64,000 bases of DNA from Himantopus leucocephalus. Its lineage: Eukaryota > Chordata > Aves > Charadriiformes > Recurvirostridae. Positions 46,401 to 55,294 of the stretch are shown here, piece by piece. The stretch lies in the NCBI GenBank assembly GCA_003993805.1, contig RSEF01000001.1, positions 211,868,653-211,932,652 on the forward strand. Reading direction: 5' to 3'. The notes under the pieces are model-generated. The model saw only the letters and a program-made list of their open reading frames with translations. It made no database searches and was not told the DNA's origin. Every line of letters starts with the position of its first letter. Position 1 is the stretch's first letter. The position numbers and the translations under genes are program-made.

Positions 46401-48588
46401 ATAATAGCGTGTGTGTGTGTGTGTGCACGTGTGTGTGTGTGTGTTGAGGGGAGGGGGCTGTTGGTGGAGTGATGTCTGCGACATCGGGTGTGAATGTTTT
46501 GTACTGAGCAATGATGAATCTGTATTTGCCTGACTGTGCAAAACATGAAGGTTTCTACACTTGAACTGAGCTCAGAATGAAAAGTGTGGTTTTAAAATTT
46601 TCATTATGGACATCCAAATACACGGTTAATAGCTATATTATTTCATCCTAGGAGGTACTTTCTAACGTAGTAGCCACAAACACAGCTTCAGAGGCTTTCA
46701 TGCAAGGAATACCCTGTGACTTATCTTCAACAGTTTCCACTGGCAGCTTTTTGACTAGTGACACGTTGGATGTAAGCCCTGTTGACGCTGGTAAGTGTTT
46801 GGGGTTTGTTGTTTTTCTTGTAAAAGGAAAACTGTGTATTCTCTTTATTTTAAAGCAGAATGGGTCTAACTCACTGGGCATAAGTTCTTCTGAAATGGGC
46901 TAATGTGGTACTTCACTTAAGAATGACTAATATGTCATATAGAGTTGAGTATAACTAAATGTTTTGTTATGTGTTCATGATTTTTTTTACTTTCATAATA
47001 ATTTAAACTTATAATGCATCTGCTTTGGCAAAGGATATTTTGAGTTTTATTAAGCAACTGTAACACTAACAGTTTTCAAGTGGCAAAATTTTTTAAAAAA
47101 CTGATCCGCAAATGATACAGTGATAGAAGTTTTCTAATCAATATATATCATAGATCATCAAAGAGCTATGATTGTCTTGCTGTTAAGAGAATTGTTTCAA
47201 TATCTGCTTGTCACCATAGTAACTCTTAATAACTTAATCGTGAAAATGTCATTTGAGTGCCATATTGACTTTTAATAGTTTTCTGGGAAATATGTGTTCA
47301 TATCCTTTTTTGCTTGCAGTCTGCCTCTTGGTCCTGTTAGCTTTTCATAAATTTAAAAATAATTTCTTTAAAATACATATATAATTGTTCCTCTGTGTAC
47401 TGACATTATCACTTGTGAACATGGGAAGTGAGTTTGAAACTTATTAGATTTTGATGTGGATTTGTTTGCTTTAAGGCTTAATATTGTGTTAATCTGACAC
47501 ATCTGATCTCATAAACAGCATGTGTATATGAGTTATTCCATGTTTATACCTCAGTTTTTGAAGACTACAGTTTTTACAGCCTGAGGTTTCAGTGGCTCAT
47601 TTTAACCCTCATGTTCTAAACTGCTAAGTGTTACTTTGAGTAGTAAATTTCGTAACTCGTGACAAATTTGTGTTTTATTTGCATAAGAAAGCTAAATCAA
47701 ATTCTAAGATAATTTGTTTGTAGCTTTTCTTTTCTGTTGTTTTTTAGTTGTGGGAGAAAAATACCAAATGTTTTGGTTGCTCAGCTGCATGAATGAATTT
47801 TTCAAGTCTCACTGTGTCTTCACTGTGCTTAATAATGACCTTTTCTGACAGCTTTGTGCAATTCTTCTGTAAGCGTATAGACAAAGAGCAGTTGGTGCTC
47901 TTTGTTTTGGTTTTGGTAGCCTTGATTCCCTCAGATTTCTAGTGTTGGTATTAGGCAATTTCTAGTTAAGCATGAATAAAACTACTGCACAATGTCATAA
48001 AGATACTCAAGATCACATTAAAGGATTGACATGTTTATATGTGATAGGAGGTAAAAATATGTTAGCTAGCATAAAATAACAGTATTACTTTTCTGATTTT
48101 ATTGTTTCAGTATTTCCTAAGTCTACATACTCTAAAAGTGCTAAGCTGTACTGACTACTACCTAATTAGATATTATCAACTTCAATTTGTGGAAATTTGT
48201 GTTAAGGTTTGTGGGAGCATTGACAGGAGACAATTAAAGAAACAAAACCCCAGAGCTCCTTACGAATATTTCAGAATATTAAGCAGTGTCTTTTCAGATG
48301 ACTTCATGTAAGTGGTTTATATGCAAAACTGTGACATGTAGCTTACTATTTCAGGATTGTCTTCTGATAGCGCGGAAGACCGAATTTTGAGCAAAGCAGC
48401 AAGCCGCCCTTGGAACTCCTCACTGCCTTTTATCTCGCAGCAGAGGCAAGAGAATTTGTCTGGAGTATCTGAAACTCAGTTGCCTGAAGAAGACATGTAC
48501 CTTTATAAGAGAAGTCAGATACAGCAGATCTTGAGGAAATATACAGGAGAATTGAACTCTTACTTAGAGGACAATACACGTTTCCAAG
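15483..48588 (+). CDS. CEP295: CEP295 (KIAA1731), centriolar coiled-coil protein; 5' part, 19 coding exons, C-terminus missing
   Basis: CEP295 (related to fly Ana1) sits on the centriole wall and is needed for centriole-to-centrosome conversion and for stability of new centrioles. Recognition rests on the start [15 protein letters not shown], the SLPPPPP tract (residues 163-169), [12 protein letters not shown] (277-288), [13 protein letters not shown] (303-315) and the LIHPQE segment (467-472), all in the order known from the human protein. Charged coiled-coil stretches fill residues 20-140, 215-280 and 480-560, with another near 915-950. The nineteen exons listed below join in frame without a stop for 3,883 nt (about 1,294 codons). 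Human CEP295 is about 2,600 residues, so roughly half the protein, including the C-terminal ALMS motif, is absent; the last exon ends in phase 1 before a 100-N gap. Small in-phase exons could have been missed between 39,750 and 48,355. Confidence 0.93.
16760..16960 (+). CDS. CEP295: CEP295 coding exon 2
   Basis: Acceptor TTTTTACAG, donor GTAAGT, phases 0/0. It encodes residues 34-100, a charged helix ending [10 protein letters not shown], which matches the family. Confidence 0.93.
18206..18330 (+). CDS. CEP295: CEP295 coding exon 3
   Basis: Acceptor TTGTTAAG, donor GTATAC, ends in phase 2. It encodes residues 101-142, starting [15 protein letters not shown]. The acceptor has a short pyrimidine tract, but the reading frame joins exactly. 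Confidence 0.9.
19189..19282 (+). CDS. CEP295: CEP295 coding exon 4
   Basis: The acceptor is a strong CCCCTCCCCTCCAAG, the donor GTATGT, ends in phase 0. It completes Arg142 and encodes up to residue 173, including the diagnostic SLPPPPP proline run. Confidence 0.92.
22028..22575 (-). mobile_element. solo LTR-like avian ERV element, antisense
   Basis: The block begins TGTTATGGTTTGAG and contains landmarks I associate with antisense avian ERV LTRs: a GGGAATCGGGGGGGAAAAAC segment, AGTATAAACAGATTTAATAG, a CTCAGTCAATTCCCTC segment and 'TTCATGGTACGAAATAATCC' followed by GGCCAGCTTGGGTCG. It is richer in GC than the surrounding intron. No gag, pol or env coding sequence is next to it, so it looks like a solo LTR. 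The right boundary and the target-site duplication could not be fixed, and the family is assigned from memory. Confidence 0.65.
23721..23783 (+). other. exon-like 63-nt segment with GC donor inside CEP295 intron 4
   Basis: It lies between CCTTTTTTAG and AG|GCAAGT, the ideal form of a GC-type donor. In the frame shifted by one base it reads [19 protein letters not shown], which is coiled-coil-like. In the phase supplied by the flanking CEP295 exons (0) it gives a TAG stop at its fourth codon. It may be a cryptic or poison exon, or chance. No matching segment is known to me in human CEP295. Confidence 0.25.
24492..24605 (+). CDS. CEP295: CEP295 coding exon 5
   Basis: Acceptor TTTTTGTCCTAG, donor GTGATT, phases 0/0. 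It encodes residues 174-211, starting [11 protein letters not shown], parallel to NIEVKR in the human protein. The donor is weaker than most in this gene. Confidence 0.9.
25912..25936 (+). repeat. single N followed by poly-T
   Basis: One N at 25,912 is followed by about 24 T residues, 100 bp upstream of exon 6. It is a homopolymer of uncertain length. Confidence 0.85.
26036..26176 (+). CDS. CEP295: CEP295 coding exon 6
   Basis: Acceptor GACTACCAG, donor GTAGGC, phases 0/0. It encodes residues 212-258: [17 protein letters not shown], followed by a heptad-like charged helix ending KKVHLAQ. Closely parallel to human PDARLAAEEEAKRLEEL. Confidence 0.94.
27356..27539 (+). CDS. CEP295: CEP295 coding exon 7
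   Basis: Acceptor TACTTGAAG, donor GTAAGT, ends in phase 1. It encodes residues 259-320 with the two strongest family signatures, [12 protein letters not shown] and [13 protein letters not shown]. Confidence 0.95.
27551..29090. repeat. GC-rich, internally repeated insertion-like block in CEP295 intron 7
   Basis: Directly after the exon 7 donor the composition changes to GC-rich text with degenerate repeat units. Four units share a GGATC start followed by a TAGACACTCAGTCTACCCAG-like core, with the core at about 27,848, 27,922, 28,030 and 28,211. CA-rich stretches lie near 27,650-27,690 and 28,620. The block looks like a dispersed element, perhaps LTR-type, inserted in the intron. I see no protein-coding frame of a retrotransposon in it. 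Both boundaries are approximate and the family is not identified. Confidence 0.55.
29369..29536 (+). CDS. CEP295: CEP295 coding exon 8
   Basis: Acceptor CTTTTAATTAG, donor GTAAAG, phases 1/1. It completes Lys320 and encodes up to residue 376: an acidic region beginning [17 protein letters not shown], parallel to the LILHLEPEPLP segment of human CEP295. Confidence 0.93.
30501..30725 (+). CDS. CEP295: CEP295 coding exon 9
   Basis: Acceptor TTCTTTATAG, donor GTACGT, phases 1/1. It encodes about residues 376-451, including [14 protein letters not shown] and [12 protein letters not shown]. The human protein has [11 protein letters not shown] and SGTIASKE at the equivalent place. Confidence 0.94.
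31990..32096 (+). CDS. CEP295: CEP295 coding exon 10
   Basis: Acceptor ATATTTTAG, donor GTAAGT, phases 1/0. It encodes residues 451-486 with [19 protein letters not shown], matching the conserved LLHPQEAAARIRM segment. Confidence 0.94.
32097..33630 (+). other. CEP295: CEP295 intron 10, 1.5 kb
   Basis: AT-rich intron with short homopolymers. No repeat family, RNA gene or additional exon is recognised. Confidence 0.7.
33631..33843 (+). CDS. CEP295: CEP295 coding exon 11
   Basis: Acceptor TTCTCTTCTCCATAG, donor GTGAAG, phases 0/0. It encodes residues 487-557, a Gln/Glu/Lys-rich coiled coil ([18 protein letters not shown]), then a linker. Confidence 0.92.
34149..34201 (+). repeat. two A-rich runs in CEP295 intron 11
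   Basis: Two poly-A runs are separated by a short TCTTGGGGG-like spacer, then an AAAACAAAAC tail. Simple repeat. Confidence 0.75.
34675..34772 (+). CDS. CEP295: CEP295 coding exon 12
   Basis: Acceptor TTTTGATTAG, donor GTAAAT, phases 0/2. It encodes residues 558-590, ending [17 protein letters not shown], which matches the human IRNYQHQLLQQNR segment. Confidence 0.94.
34896..35979 (+). CDS. CEP295: CEP295 coding exon 13 (large exon, 1,084 nt)
   Basis: Acceptor TTTCTGTTCAG, donor GTAAGC, phases 2/0. It encodes residues 590-951: an opening helix ([17 protein letters not shown]), a long low-complexity, poorly conserved Ser/Glu/Pro-rich middle, and a closing Gln-rich coiled coil with [19 protein letters not shown], comparable to ALQEQLDLQKKVLQARQ in human. 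Intron 12 before it is only 123 nt. Confidence 0.94.
36221..36758 (+). mobile_element. CR1 LINE 3' UTR, sense, with terminal octamers
   Basis: A continuous CR1 3' region in the CEP295 intron after exon 13: GCATCCAGCTCTGGGGCCCC, GTCCAGAGGAGGGCTACGAA, TTCAGCCTGGAGAAGAGAAG, TTGCCCAGAGAAGCTGTGGA, AGGTCCCTTCCAACTCTAAC, and the end ATTCTATGATTCTATGA at 36,742-36,758. It is the best-preserved CR1 copy in the window, 5'-truncated and without intact coding sequence. Confidence 0.96.
37427..37491 (+). repeat. C-rich tract with single N forming the 3' splice-site region of exon 14
   Basis: A CT-rich stretch leads to an N at 37,455, then 34 C residues and AG at 37,490-37,491. It takes the place of the polypyrimidine tract of the CEP295 exon 14 acceptor. 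The exact length is unreliable because of the N. Confidence 0.9.
37492..37663 (+). CDS. CEP295: CEP295 coding exon 14
   Basis: The acceptor is poly-C followed by AG, the donor GTAAGG, phases 0/1. It encodes residues 952-1009, beginning [18 protein letters not shown]. The frame joins the exons on both sides. I do not recognise a specific motif here. Confidence 0.85.
37812..37964 (+). CDS. CEP295: CEP295 coding exon 15
   Basis: Acceptor TTTATTTTACAG, donor GTAAAA, phases 1/1. It encodes residues 1009-1060 ([19 protein letters not shown], then an acidic linker). The intron before it is only 148 nt. Confidence 0.85.
37965..39525 (+). other. CEP295: CEP295 intron 15, 1.6 kb
   Basis: AT-rich intron with a T-run near 38,433. 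No recognised repeat family or RNA gene. Confidence 0.7.
39526..39750 (+). CDS. CEP295: CEP295 coding exon 16
   Basis: Acceptor TTAAATTCAG, donor GTGAGG, phases 1/1. It encodes residues 1060-1135, Ser-rich and probably disordered ([19 protein letters not shown]). Confidence 0.83.
41922..41938 (+). repeat. poly-T run next to the CR1 fragment
   Basis: Seventeen T residues (an A-tail on the minus strand) lie six bases from the broken end of the antisense CR1 coding fragment. Confidence 0.85.
41945..42272 (-). mobile_element. CR1 LINE reverse-transcriptase fragment, antisense
   Basis: The minus strand reads like the fingers part of the CR1 ORF2 reverse transcriptase: MLGKVMEQI, then [19 protein letters not shown], then [11 protein letters not shown] (catalytic motif A with its first aspartate). 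The fragment stops just after motif A and lacks both the 5' part and the 3' UTR. It is a dead copy, not an active element. Confidence 0.88.
43936..44210 (+). repeat. 106-bp unit in 2.6 near-identical copies joined by single Ns
   Basis: Copy 1 is 43,936-44,041, copy 2 is 44,043-44,148, and a partial copy 3 is 44,150-44,210. Single Ns stand at 44,042 and 44,149. Copy 3 equals the matching part of copy 1, whereas copy 2 differs at a few bases (for example GCCTAAG for GCTTAAG and GCAACTG for GCAAATG). This pattern suggests two alleles stitched together by gap filling rather than a natural tandem repeat. Confidence 0.9.
44956..45062 (+). CDS. CEP295: CEP295 coding exon 17
   Basis: Acceptor TTTGTGTTCAG, donor GTTAGT (suboptimal), phases 1/0. 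It encodes residues 1135-1170 ([19 protein letters not shown], then [10 protein letters not shown]). It is supported by phase and splice sites rather than by a remembered motif. Confidence 0.78.
45137..45845 (-). mobile_element. CR1 LINE ORF2 fragment, antisense
   Basis: Read on the minus strand it carries a diverged FDTVSYSIL (after motif A), then [11 protein letters not shown]. On the plus strand it shows further antisense CR1 ORF2 landmarks: AAAGAGGACAGGTCCTAGGA, GTTATTTGCAAACTTG and GGTGCTGGACTTTGCATTTG. Many frameshifts; dead. It lacks the 3' UTR and octamers. It lies 75 bp downstream of exon 17. Confidence 0.8.
45868..45957 (+). repeat. TA/ATGTATA-rich low-complexity tract
   Basis: Alternating TATA and ACATATAA words. 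Simple AT-rich sequence in the CEP295 intron. Confidence 0.75.
46408..46444 (+). repeat. (GT)n microsatellite
   Basis: About eighteen GT units with one CAC interruption. It is a likely length-polymorphic locus in the CEP295 intron. Confidence 0.95.
46652..46790 (+). CDS. CEP295: CEP295 coding exon 18
   Basis: Acceptor TATTTCATCCTAG, donor GTAAGT, phases 0/1. It encodes residues 1171-1217 ([16 protein letters not shown], then [16 protein letters not shown]). Ser/Thr-rich, probably disordered. Confidence 0.82.
46791..48354 (+). other. CEP295: CEP295 intron 18, 1.6 kb
   Basis: AT-rich intron. An open segment at 48,111-48,307 follows a TTTCAG but does not fit the phase of the flanking exons. 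No repeats recognised. Confidence 0.65.
48355..48588 (+). CDS. CEP295: CEP295 coding exon 19 (last visible)
   Basis: Acceptor GCTTACTATTTCAG, donor GTATTT, phases 1/1. It encodes residues 1217-1295, ending in a helix ([20 protein letters not shown]) that looks like another coiled coil. The open frame continues a little past the donor, but the phase-1 end implies a further exon that is not in view. Confidence 0.85.
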
Positions 48589-49140
48589 GTATTTGCCATT
48601 TTAAAGCATTTTTGTGCTACGCTGTCATCACGTGGAATGAGAAGTTTACTCAATGTTATATGTTAGTCTGTCTCATTTATGTTCAGCTTACATTTTAAAG
48701 TCAACAAGGATTGTACATGCAAGAACTTTGATGGTTTGATGTTCTTCATGCTTTGCTTTATCTATATGTCCATATAGAGTAGTGTAGTGCAAAAAAAAAA
48801 AAAAAGGAGATTGTCTGATCTGGTATGTAGCTGATCATAGTCTAGTTTTACACAGCTTCTTGCTACCGTCGCTTGGCTGTTTTTTATCTGTGCCAGTTTT
48901 ATCGCTTGTTTATGCACAACCTTGTCTTCAGGAAGGTAGAGACAATAATATATAATACTTTATTATTCACATAGAGTAGCATAGTTGATGAAACACTGAT
49001 TAACAGCCTGATGGGAGTTTGTGCTCTCTAGAAAAATGTAACAATTCATGAAAATAAGAACATCTTTATTAGCTATCATGAAGATAACGCCAGTGTTTTA
49101 ATTAGAACCACTTCCTCCTCCTGGAGTGTTTGAAAACCTA

Positions 49141-49580
49141 GAATCATAGAATTATAGATTAATCTAGACCAGGAAGGACTTCTAGTTATGTGATTCAGAT
49201 TCTCCTTCCTGCTCACAGCAGAGCCAACTTAAACCACGTTGCTTAAGGCCTTGTCCAGGCAAGTTCTGAATATCTCCAAGGTCAGAGAATCCACACTCCC
49301 CTGGGCAACATTTTTAACAACTTTCTTCTCTTTTTTTTTTTTCCCCAGTTGTATCCAATCAGAATTTCCTGTGTTCCATCTTGCGTCCATTATCTCTTTT
49401 TCTCTCAGTAAGCATGTTCAAGACTGACTGCATCTTCCCTGTACTGTCTCTTAGGATGCAGTAGGCAGCAGAGATTTCTGTGCTTCTTCCCCCCACGCCC
49501 CCAAGCATTTTCTTAAGATTGAACAAACTCATTTTTTTAGCTTCTCTTTGAACATCACGTGCTTCGTTCTTCCTTTAATC
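49141..49580 (-). mobile_element. old CR1 LINE 3' region, antisense, cut by the gap
   Basis: It begins with reversed terminal repeats (GAATCATAGAATTATAGATT), then AGACCAGGAAGGACTTCTAG, CAGCAGAGCCAACTTAAACC, GGCCTTGTCCAGGCAAGTTC, TCTGAATATCTCCAAGGTCA and CCCCTGGGCAACATTTTTAA. This is an older CR1 subfamily, about 440 bp, running into the 100-N gap. Confidence 0.85.
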
Positions 49581-49680
49581 NNNNNNNNNNNNNNNNNNNN
49601 NNNNNNNNNNNNNNNNNNNNNNNNNNNNNNNNNNNNNNNNNNNNNNNNNNNNNNNNNNNNNNNNNNNNNNNNNNNNNNNN
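49581..49680. other. 100-N assembly gap
   Basis: Exactly 100 Ns, the usual placeholder for a join of unknown length. It interrupts CEP295 after coding exon 19 and is bordered on the left by a CR1 repeat. Confidence 0.97.
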
Positions 49681-52600
49681 GAACACCACTTGTTACAGAC
49701 CTCCAACTACACTCTGTGCCACTAAAAGAAATCATTTTTATTTCATGTGTTTGAAGAGGGGTTGTATGACCGTGAAGTCCGCTGCTGAGATGGCCTGCAG
49801 CATGCCATCAGGAGCTCAGCACGGGCCTTCTGCTGTCCCAGAAAATGGCTTCTTGGAGTGGGATTGTCCATACTTCCCTATCACAGAGGACGTTTATTCC
49901 ATCAGCGACGAATCACTGCAAGAGATGCTGGCACAGGCATGTTGCCTTGGTGTGCTCTGTGGGACTGTGAAGTCTGGATATAAGATTAGTGAGACTGGAG
50001 TTGCCTTCATCTGCCCTGAGAGAACAGATTCCCTGCCTTGTAGGCAGGTTGAGTAGACCAGCATATGCAACCTATACCTCTTACTGCCACGCAGGAGCAC
50101 TTGCTCCTTTCTTCATTAGAAATTCTTAACTGGCTGCTTTTTTTTCTCACTCTCACAGGGGAAGGATGACCTTGCAGCCTTTTCTGCATCTTCAGCAGGG
50201 AAGCACTGGTTTTATAGGTTTTTCTGAGATCCAGTAATGGAACAGTACAACCACCTGACAGCTCACCCTTGTGCAGGACTTGGCACCCTGCAAGATTTAA
50301 GTATTCTCTTTGAAAACCACTGAAGGAAGAGCTTTAAAGAAAGTGCCACATTCAGACACTAAACCCCCCACCCCGAGTCCTCTAACACCTCATTAGACAG
50401 CAAAGCAGGTTCCTGTTTCTCGTCTCCTCCTTGCTGATTACTGAAGTATCTGACTGAAATGAGAACTTCTCTCAGTTTGAATTGGCCTTTCTCCGCATTC
50501 AGTATTCCTCAATGTCACATACCACATTATCATATGGTCTTAAATGTTTCCCCGTGGTTCATTTTAGTTTGATCTGTGATTACTTCTCCCATGCTGTTTT
50601 ATTTCTTTCAGCACCTGACACCGGATGTCTAATTATCATGACCGCCAGGAACTAACAGGATGTAGTTTTACAAAGGTTTGTAATCCTCCAGTTTCTGAAA
50701 ACCACAAAGTGCTTTTGTTAAATAGTTTGCATTAAGTGCATTTTTTACATGTAAGCTTTGCAAACATAGGTGAAGTTTTCCAACAAGGAAAAAGGGCTAA
50801 TCTTTATTTTTGAGACTGACTAATCTACTGCAGGCAGCCCGTGCAAGCACAGCCTATAATAGTCTCTGCCTGAAACTGATTTGGAGATAAATTTTCTTGA
50901 CAGATGTGGAAGGGTAGCTTTCGTTATTATACTCTATCACATGTAATAGATGGCTGCAAAGCTATGCTTTCCAGTACCAAAGCAACTGTATCCAGAGCTC
51001 TGCCTGTATAAATTCTCAACTTGCAGCTTCTAGTCATAAAAAGATGCTACAGTTTAAAAAAAAAAAGGAGCAAAATACGAGGCATAAAAAGCTAAGTAGC
51101 TGGGAAAAGGATAATTACATGTAATTAAATGTAATACAATGTACATCCTAAAATTATTGTCACGGAAAGACAAAGAAATGGATGTAAATTCAGATCTGGT
51201 TTTAGACATAAATGGAGTTGTCTTACAGAAAAAAAAATGCATGCTTTCTTATGACATTAGTCCAGAAGCTCCTATTAAGGAACCAACAGCAACCTTAAGC
51301 AATGCCTGTTCTCTGTCACCAATGTCCCTGGGACTTCACCGAGTGTCCTTAGCCCAGCTTGATGGTTTGGGTCTCTGGAAAACAACCAGACTTGGGATGG
51401 TAAGAGCAGCACCAAGTGCTTAGGGAGCTTATTATTCATGGATGAATCATAGTGCTGCGTAGGGTCATTTTAAAATGGGCTCTCAAGCTCTCACCCAAAG
51501 CTTGAAGCCAACAGAAGTGAGCTGGATTCAGGTTTTTACAGACAAAAAGGAGCCTTGTGCAGCTGCACTGCTGCACATCCTCAGAACCGGTCTGCCTAAC
51601 TACTCAGTGATGGCAGCGTATGCAGAATTCTACAAGACAAACTTGGTGTGTGCACATTCCTTTACTAACATTCTTGTAATCTGTGTTCAGCCTTCTAAAG
51701 TATATTGGAACCACACACAGAATTTTCTCCAATTGTTATAATATGCATAGTAACTATGTGCACAAATAGGCCAATTATGCTCAGTCCAGTAATTTTACAG
51801 CTGGTCTCTGCCAGCTTTTCTCAACTACTGTGCCATATCTTGTTTGGCTAACCTTCCTTTGTTTCTTCTTGTAATATCTACTTTTATTCAATTTCAGAAA
51901 CTATACTGAACATTACCTGCTTTATTGCAGGTAGTTTCATGCAGAAAATAGAACGGTGCTAAATTTTCTGGTATTTCCTTTAAATAATGGATTCTACTCT
52001 AGCAAGATCTCTTAAACGGCTTAAAATTTTTCTTTATAGAAAAAGACCTCCTTATGTGACTAAAAATGCTTTTTTAGTTTAGTCCTACATTAGTAGTAAG
52101 CACCACACTTTCAGCATGTAGTACAGGTGAAACTGGGAGAAAACTAATTTTTTTCTAATTTTAAAATGATTACTTTTTCTCCAACCTAAATTGGCTTGTT
52201 TTGTATTGTTTGCCTCCTCCTTTTGATTGCTTATGTTTATTACATTATATACAAGAGGTGTTGGAGTTTTCACAAGCTTCAGTTTCGCTCAGATGTGCAT
52301 CCAAATGCTGTGCTATAAGCAATAAAATTAATGTGAGAACATCTTGAAGAATAGCTTAAGGCTTTAAGTCTACAAATCGCCAAAGAAAAGGTTAAATGTT
52401 CTGAATGAAATCATAAAGAACAAGTTAATGGTCAGGTCCTGCCAACTTAATCACTGATTCAATCAGAATCCCTTCTGATGTCTGTCTTAATAGTCATTTA
52501 TACATAAAGCAACTAAAGATGTATGCTAGATACTCCCTTTCCTTACTGCTGGCTTCTCTCTGACAACTTCTACCGTGGGCAACATACAGGATAAGATACA

Positions 52601-53794
52601 GAATGCAGGTCTCCTCCCAGGAAAGTACATGTCATTATCCTTGGATATCTGTTACAATATCTTAATATTTTTTATGAAATACCAACAAAATATTCACAGT
52701 GTAAAAGAATGGAACCTGGTTTGATCAAGACCTTCACAGTCTAAATCAAACAGACTATATGATCAGACAGACCTGTGATATACCAGATTACACTTCTACC
52801 ACAAATTAGCTTTGATGTTTTCTTTAGTAGAAAGAAAATGATTGTATAGATGGAGTCATTAAAAGGCTTTATGGAGGAAATATGTTTCAAAGAGAACCTT
52901 AAAAAAGGAATGGATGGTGAAGAAAAATTTGCAAGGAGTGAGAATGAATTTGCACCAAGAGGAGGAACATGGAAAAAGCTGCAGAGTGAACAAACTTGTG
53001 TTTAGAAGAAAGCAGTGAACATGGAGCAGTGATATACTGGTTCTTATTGCTCCCAATTTACTCTTTTTAACAGAAACCAATCTCTCTACAGACATGGAGA
53101 CATTTTCTGTCACAGGTTTGCTAAATATTATAGAAACCAAGGAGGGATGAAAGAACAAAGGGTCTTCAGCGATTGGAAAGAGGTAAATTTAGAGTCAAGT
53201 CTAAGAAAAGAAAATGTGGAAGGGAAGATGATTAATGACTTAGATGCTAGGTTGGTAAACTGGAGCCTGAGCTTCATTTTTCTGCAAGACCATAGATTTT
53301 TGTGTGTGTGATCTTGGCTTAGTCTCTTTGGGATTGATCTGATAAATGGAACTAAGTCCCAGAATCCTGATCCTGAAAAGCCTTGCTAAGCTACTAAAGT
53401 CTAGAAGAATTTAGCATTTTTTAATCCTAAAGATCCCTGAGCTTCTAGATTTGCTGACCTTTATTTACATGCTCAAGCTCTTCTAATGTTGACAGGACTG
53501 AATGGCTCACAATCTAAACCTGAACAAGATTCAGGAATTACTTTTTTTTTTATATAAGTCAACATCTAGTGTACTCATAAAGTACATGCAACACAACAGC
53601 TGCACGTGGTTCTGCACAAAACACACTACTATTTTCTTCTGTGATTGGAGAGAAGAGGGAATTGGAGACCAGGCCTCCTGTTTTCCATGTTTTTGTCTGA
53701 ACAGCCTGATTAGAGTCATCGGCTCACTCTCTCTATGGCCAAATTACCAGTGAATTACATTTTGCACAGTTGTGTGGCTTCACAGGAAGAGGCA

Positions 53795-53870
53795 GATGAT
53801 CCCGTCTTCCTAGAAAGAGCTATGCCTGGTGGTTAGAACATCTCTGTGGGAGCTGACTCTGATTTGTACG
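53795..53870 (+). repeat. possible tRNA-derived SINE / MIR-like head
   Basis: CCTGGTGGTTAGAACATCTC resembles an A-box region followed by the MIR core lead. Short and diverged. Confidence 0.3.
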
Positions 53871-55202
53871 AAAAAACATTGAATCTTTCCCACTTCCTCC
53901 ACAAGTGCTGTGACACCAAACTGCTGTTAAGGCAATGCAGTTCCTACTGCCTGCTCCTGTTGGGGGGAAAAAAAAATAAGAGCTTTGCCCAGCTTTTTTT
54001 TGAAAATGTGGGTTCCTATATTTAGTAGAGGTTTGAGGCTAAAGATATATTTTCTGAAAACCATATCCCTACAGGTCTGAGATGTGGAATTTAAGATGTA
54101 TTCCTTTACTCAGTATTTCCTATAAGCTAGTGCGGCACCTTTGACTTTAAGTGGTTCCCTATTGGTGTGCTCACATCCTTAGATGGTACCTCAAGATTCC
54201 AGTAATGCCTAGGGGATGTACCCAGCAGTATGAGCCTACATCAGCCCTAAAATCGGAGACGTTTATTGAATCTGGCCCTTCGTTTCAGGTATTAAAGTGA
54301 TACTGAAGTCAATGAAGGGGACAGCAGCGGTAATGGAGAAAGACATGGACAGCAGTATCATATACCCCAGTAACGCCCTTGGTAAAGCAAAAACATTTTT
54401 TTCCCACTGGCCCAATAAAATTGTCTCAATCTGCTTCCTTGTGTGATCAATGCTCATCTGGAATTTTATCACTGTCCTTTTTAAAGGATAATTTAATTGT
54501 TTTACATTTATAGAGGCAAGGTAATAACCTTAGATTTACATAGAGCTAATTTCTTTCTTTGTGAGTGGGTTCTGCAGGATGTGAGCAATTAAGCTTCTGT
54601 GGGAGGACACAGGAAACATGATTAATGGATCAAAGAGACACCATCTAAGGGAAATGGGTATAATACCAAGGGAGATAATGCTCCATTTCATAATAGTTAT
54701 GCAAATATGCCAAATGTTGGAGAATTCAATTAATATTTGACAAATGGATTTTCTGTGATGTAGAGTAAACACATACTGGGGAAAAAATAAAGCTCTATTG
54801 CACTTTATCTGTTAGCTTCCTCTTACGCAGGCTGGGTTGGCTGGTCAGGCATCTCATTCCACTGCAGGTGGCAAAGAACAGCTAGGCATGGATCAGTGCC
54901 AGGCAGTGACATTGTTTGGATGAAAAAGATTGACCAAGGTTAAATTCTATGCACACAAGGCCAATCAGTGCTTGTCAGTGTGCTTAGGTCTATTGCTCAG
55001 TCCTCTGATAAAAGTTAAATTTTATTGCACACAAAGGAAAGTGGTTTAAGAATGAAGGAGACAGAATTAGACAACATTTATGTTCTTGATTTTCTTTTTT
55101 CACTTCTCTTATCTGTAAAAATAATATTAGTAGAAAAAAACAATAATCAAGTAAGAACATAATGCCTGAGCTAGTGGAAGACACGGGGCTGGGACTCTAA
55201 AA

Positions 55203-55294
55203 ATCTGAGCATCAGTTACCCAAGTATAAAATGAGGTTAATACTAAAGATAGATAGAGGCAATGACTCTTTCAGATACTGTAATGATGGGAGAG
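55203..55294 (+). repeat. MIR-like SINE fragment (3' part)
   Basis: The words CATCAGTTACCCAAGTATAA, AATGAGGTTAATACT and CAGATACTGTAATGATGGG follow the order seen in old amniote SINE 3' parts (CTCAGTTTCCCCATCTGTAA, then GGGGATAATACT, then a GATACTACAGTGATGGG-type end). Confidence 0.5.

Noticed and set aside
48111..48307. Possible extra CEP295 exon between TTTCAG and GTAAGT
   Set aside because: In the phase supplied by the preceding exon (1) it hits a TGA after about 14 codons. The open frame is a different phase and would not join exon 19 correctly.
15457..49580. SCARNA9-type small RNA in a CEP295 intron
   Set aside because: The human host gene carries this RNA near its 3' end. I found no box C/box D pair with a stretch complementary to U2 in the introns present. 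The match TTGATCTTAG at 27,841 lies in the repeated block and is coincidental.
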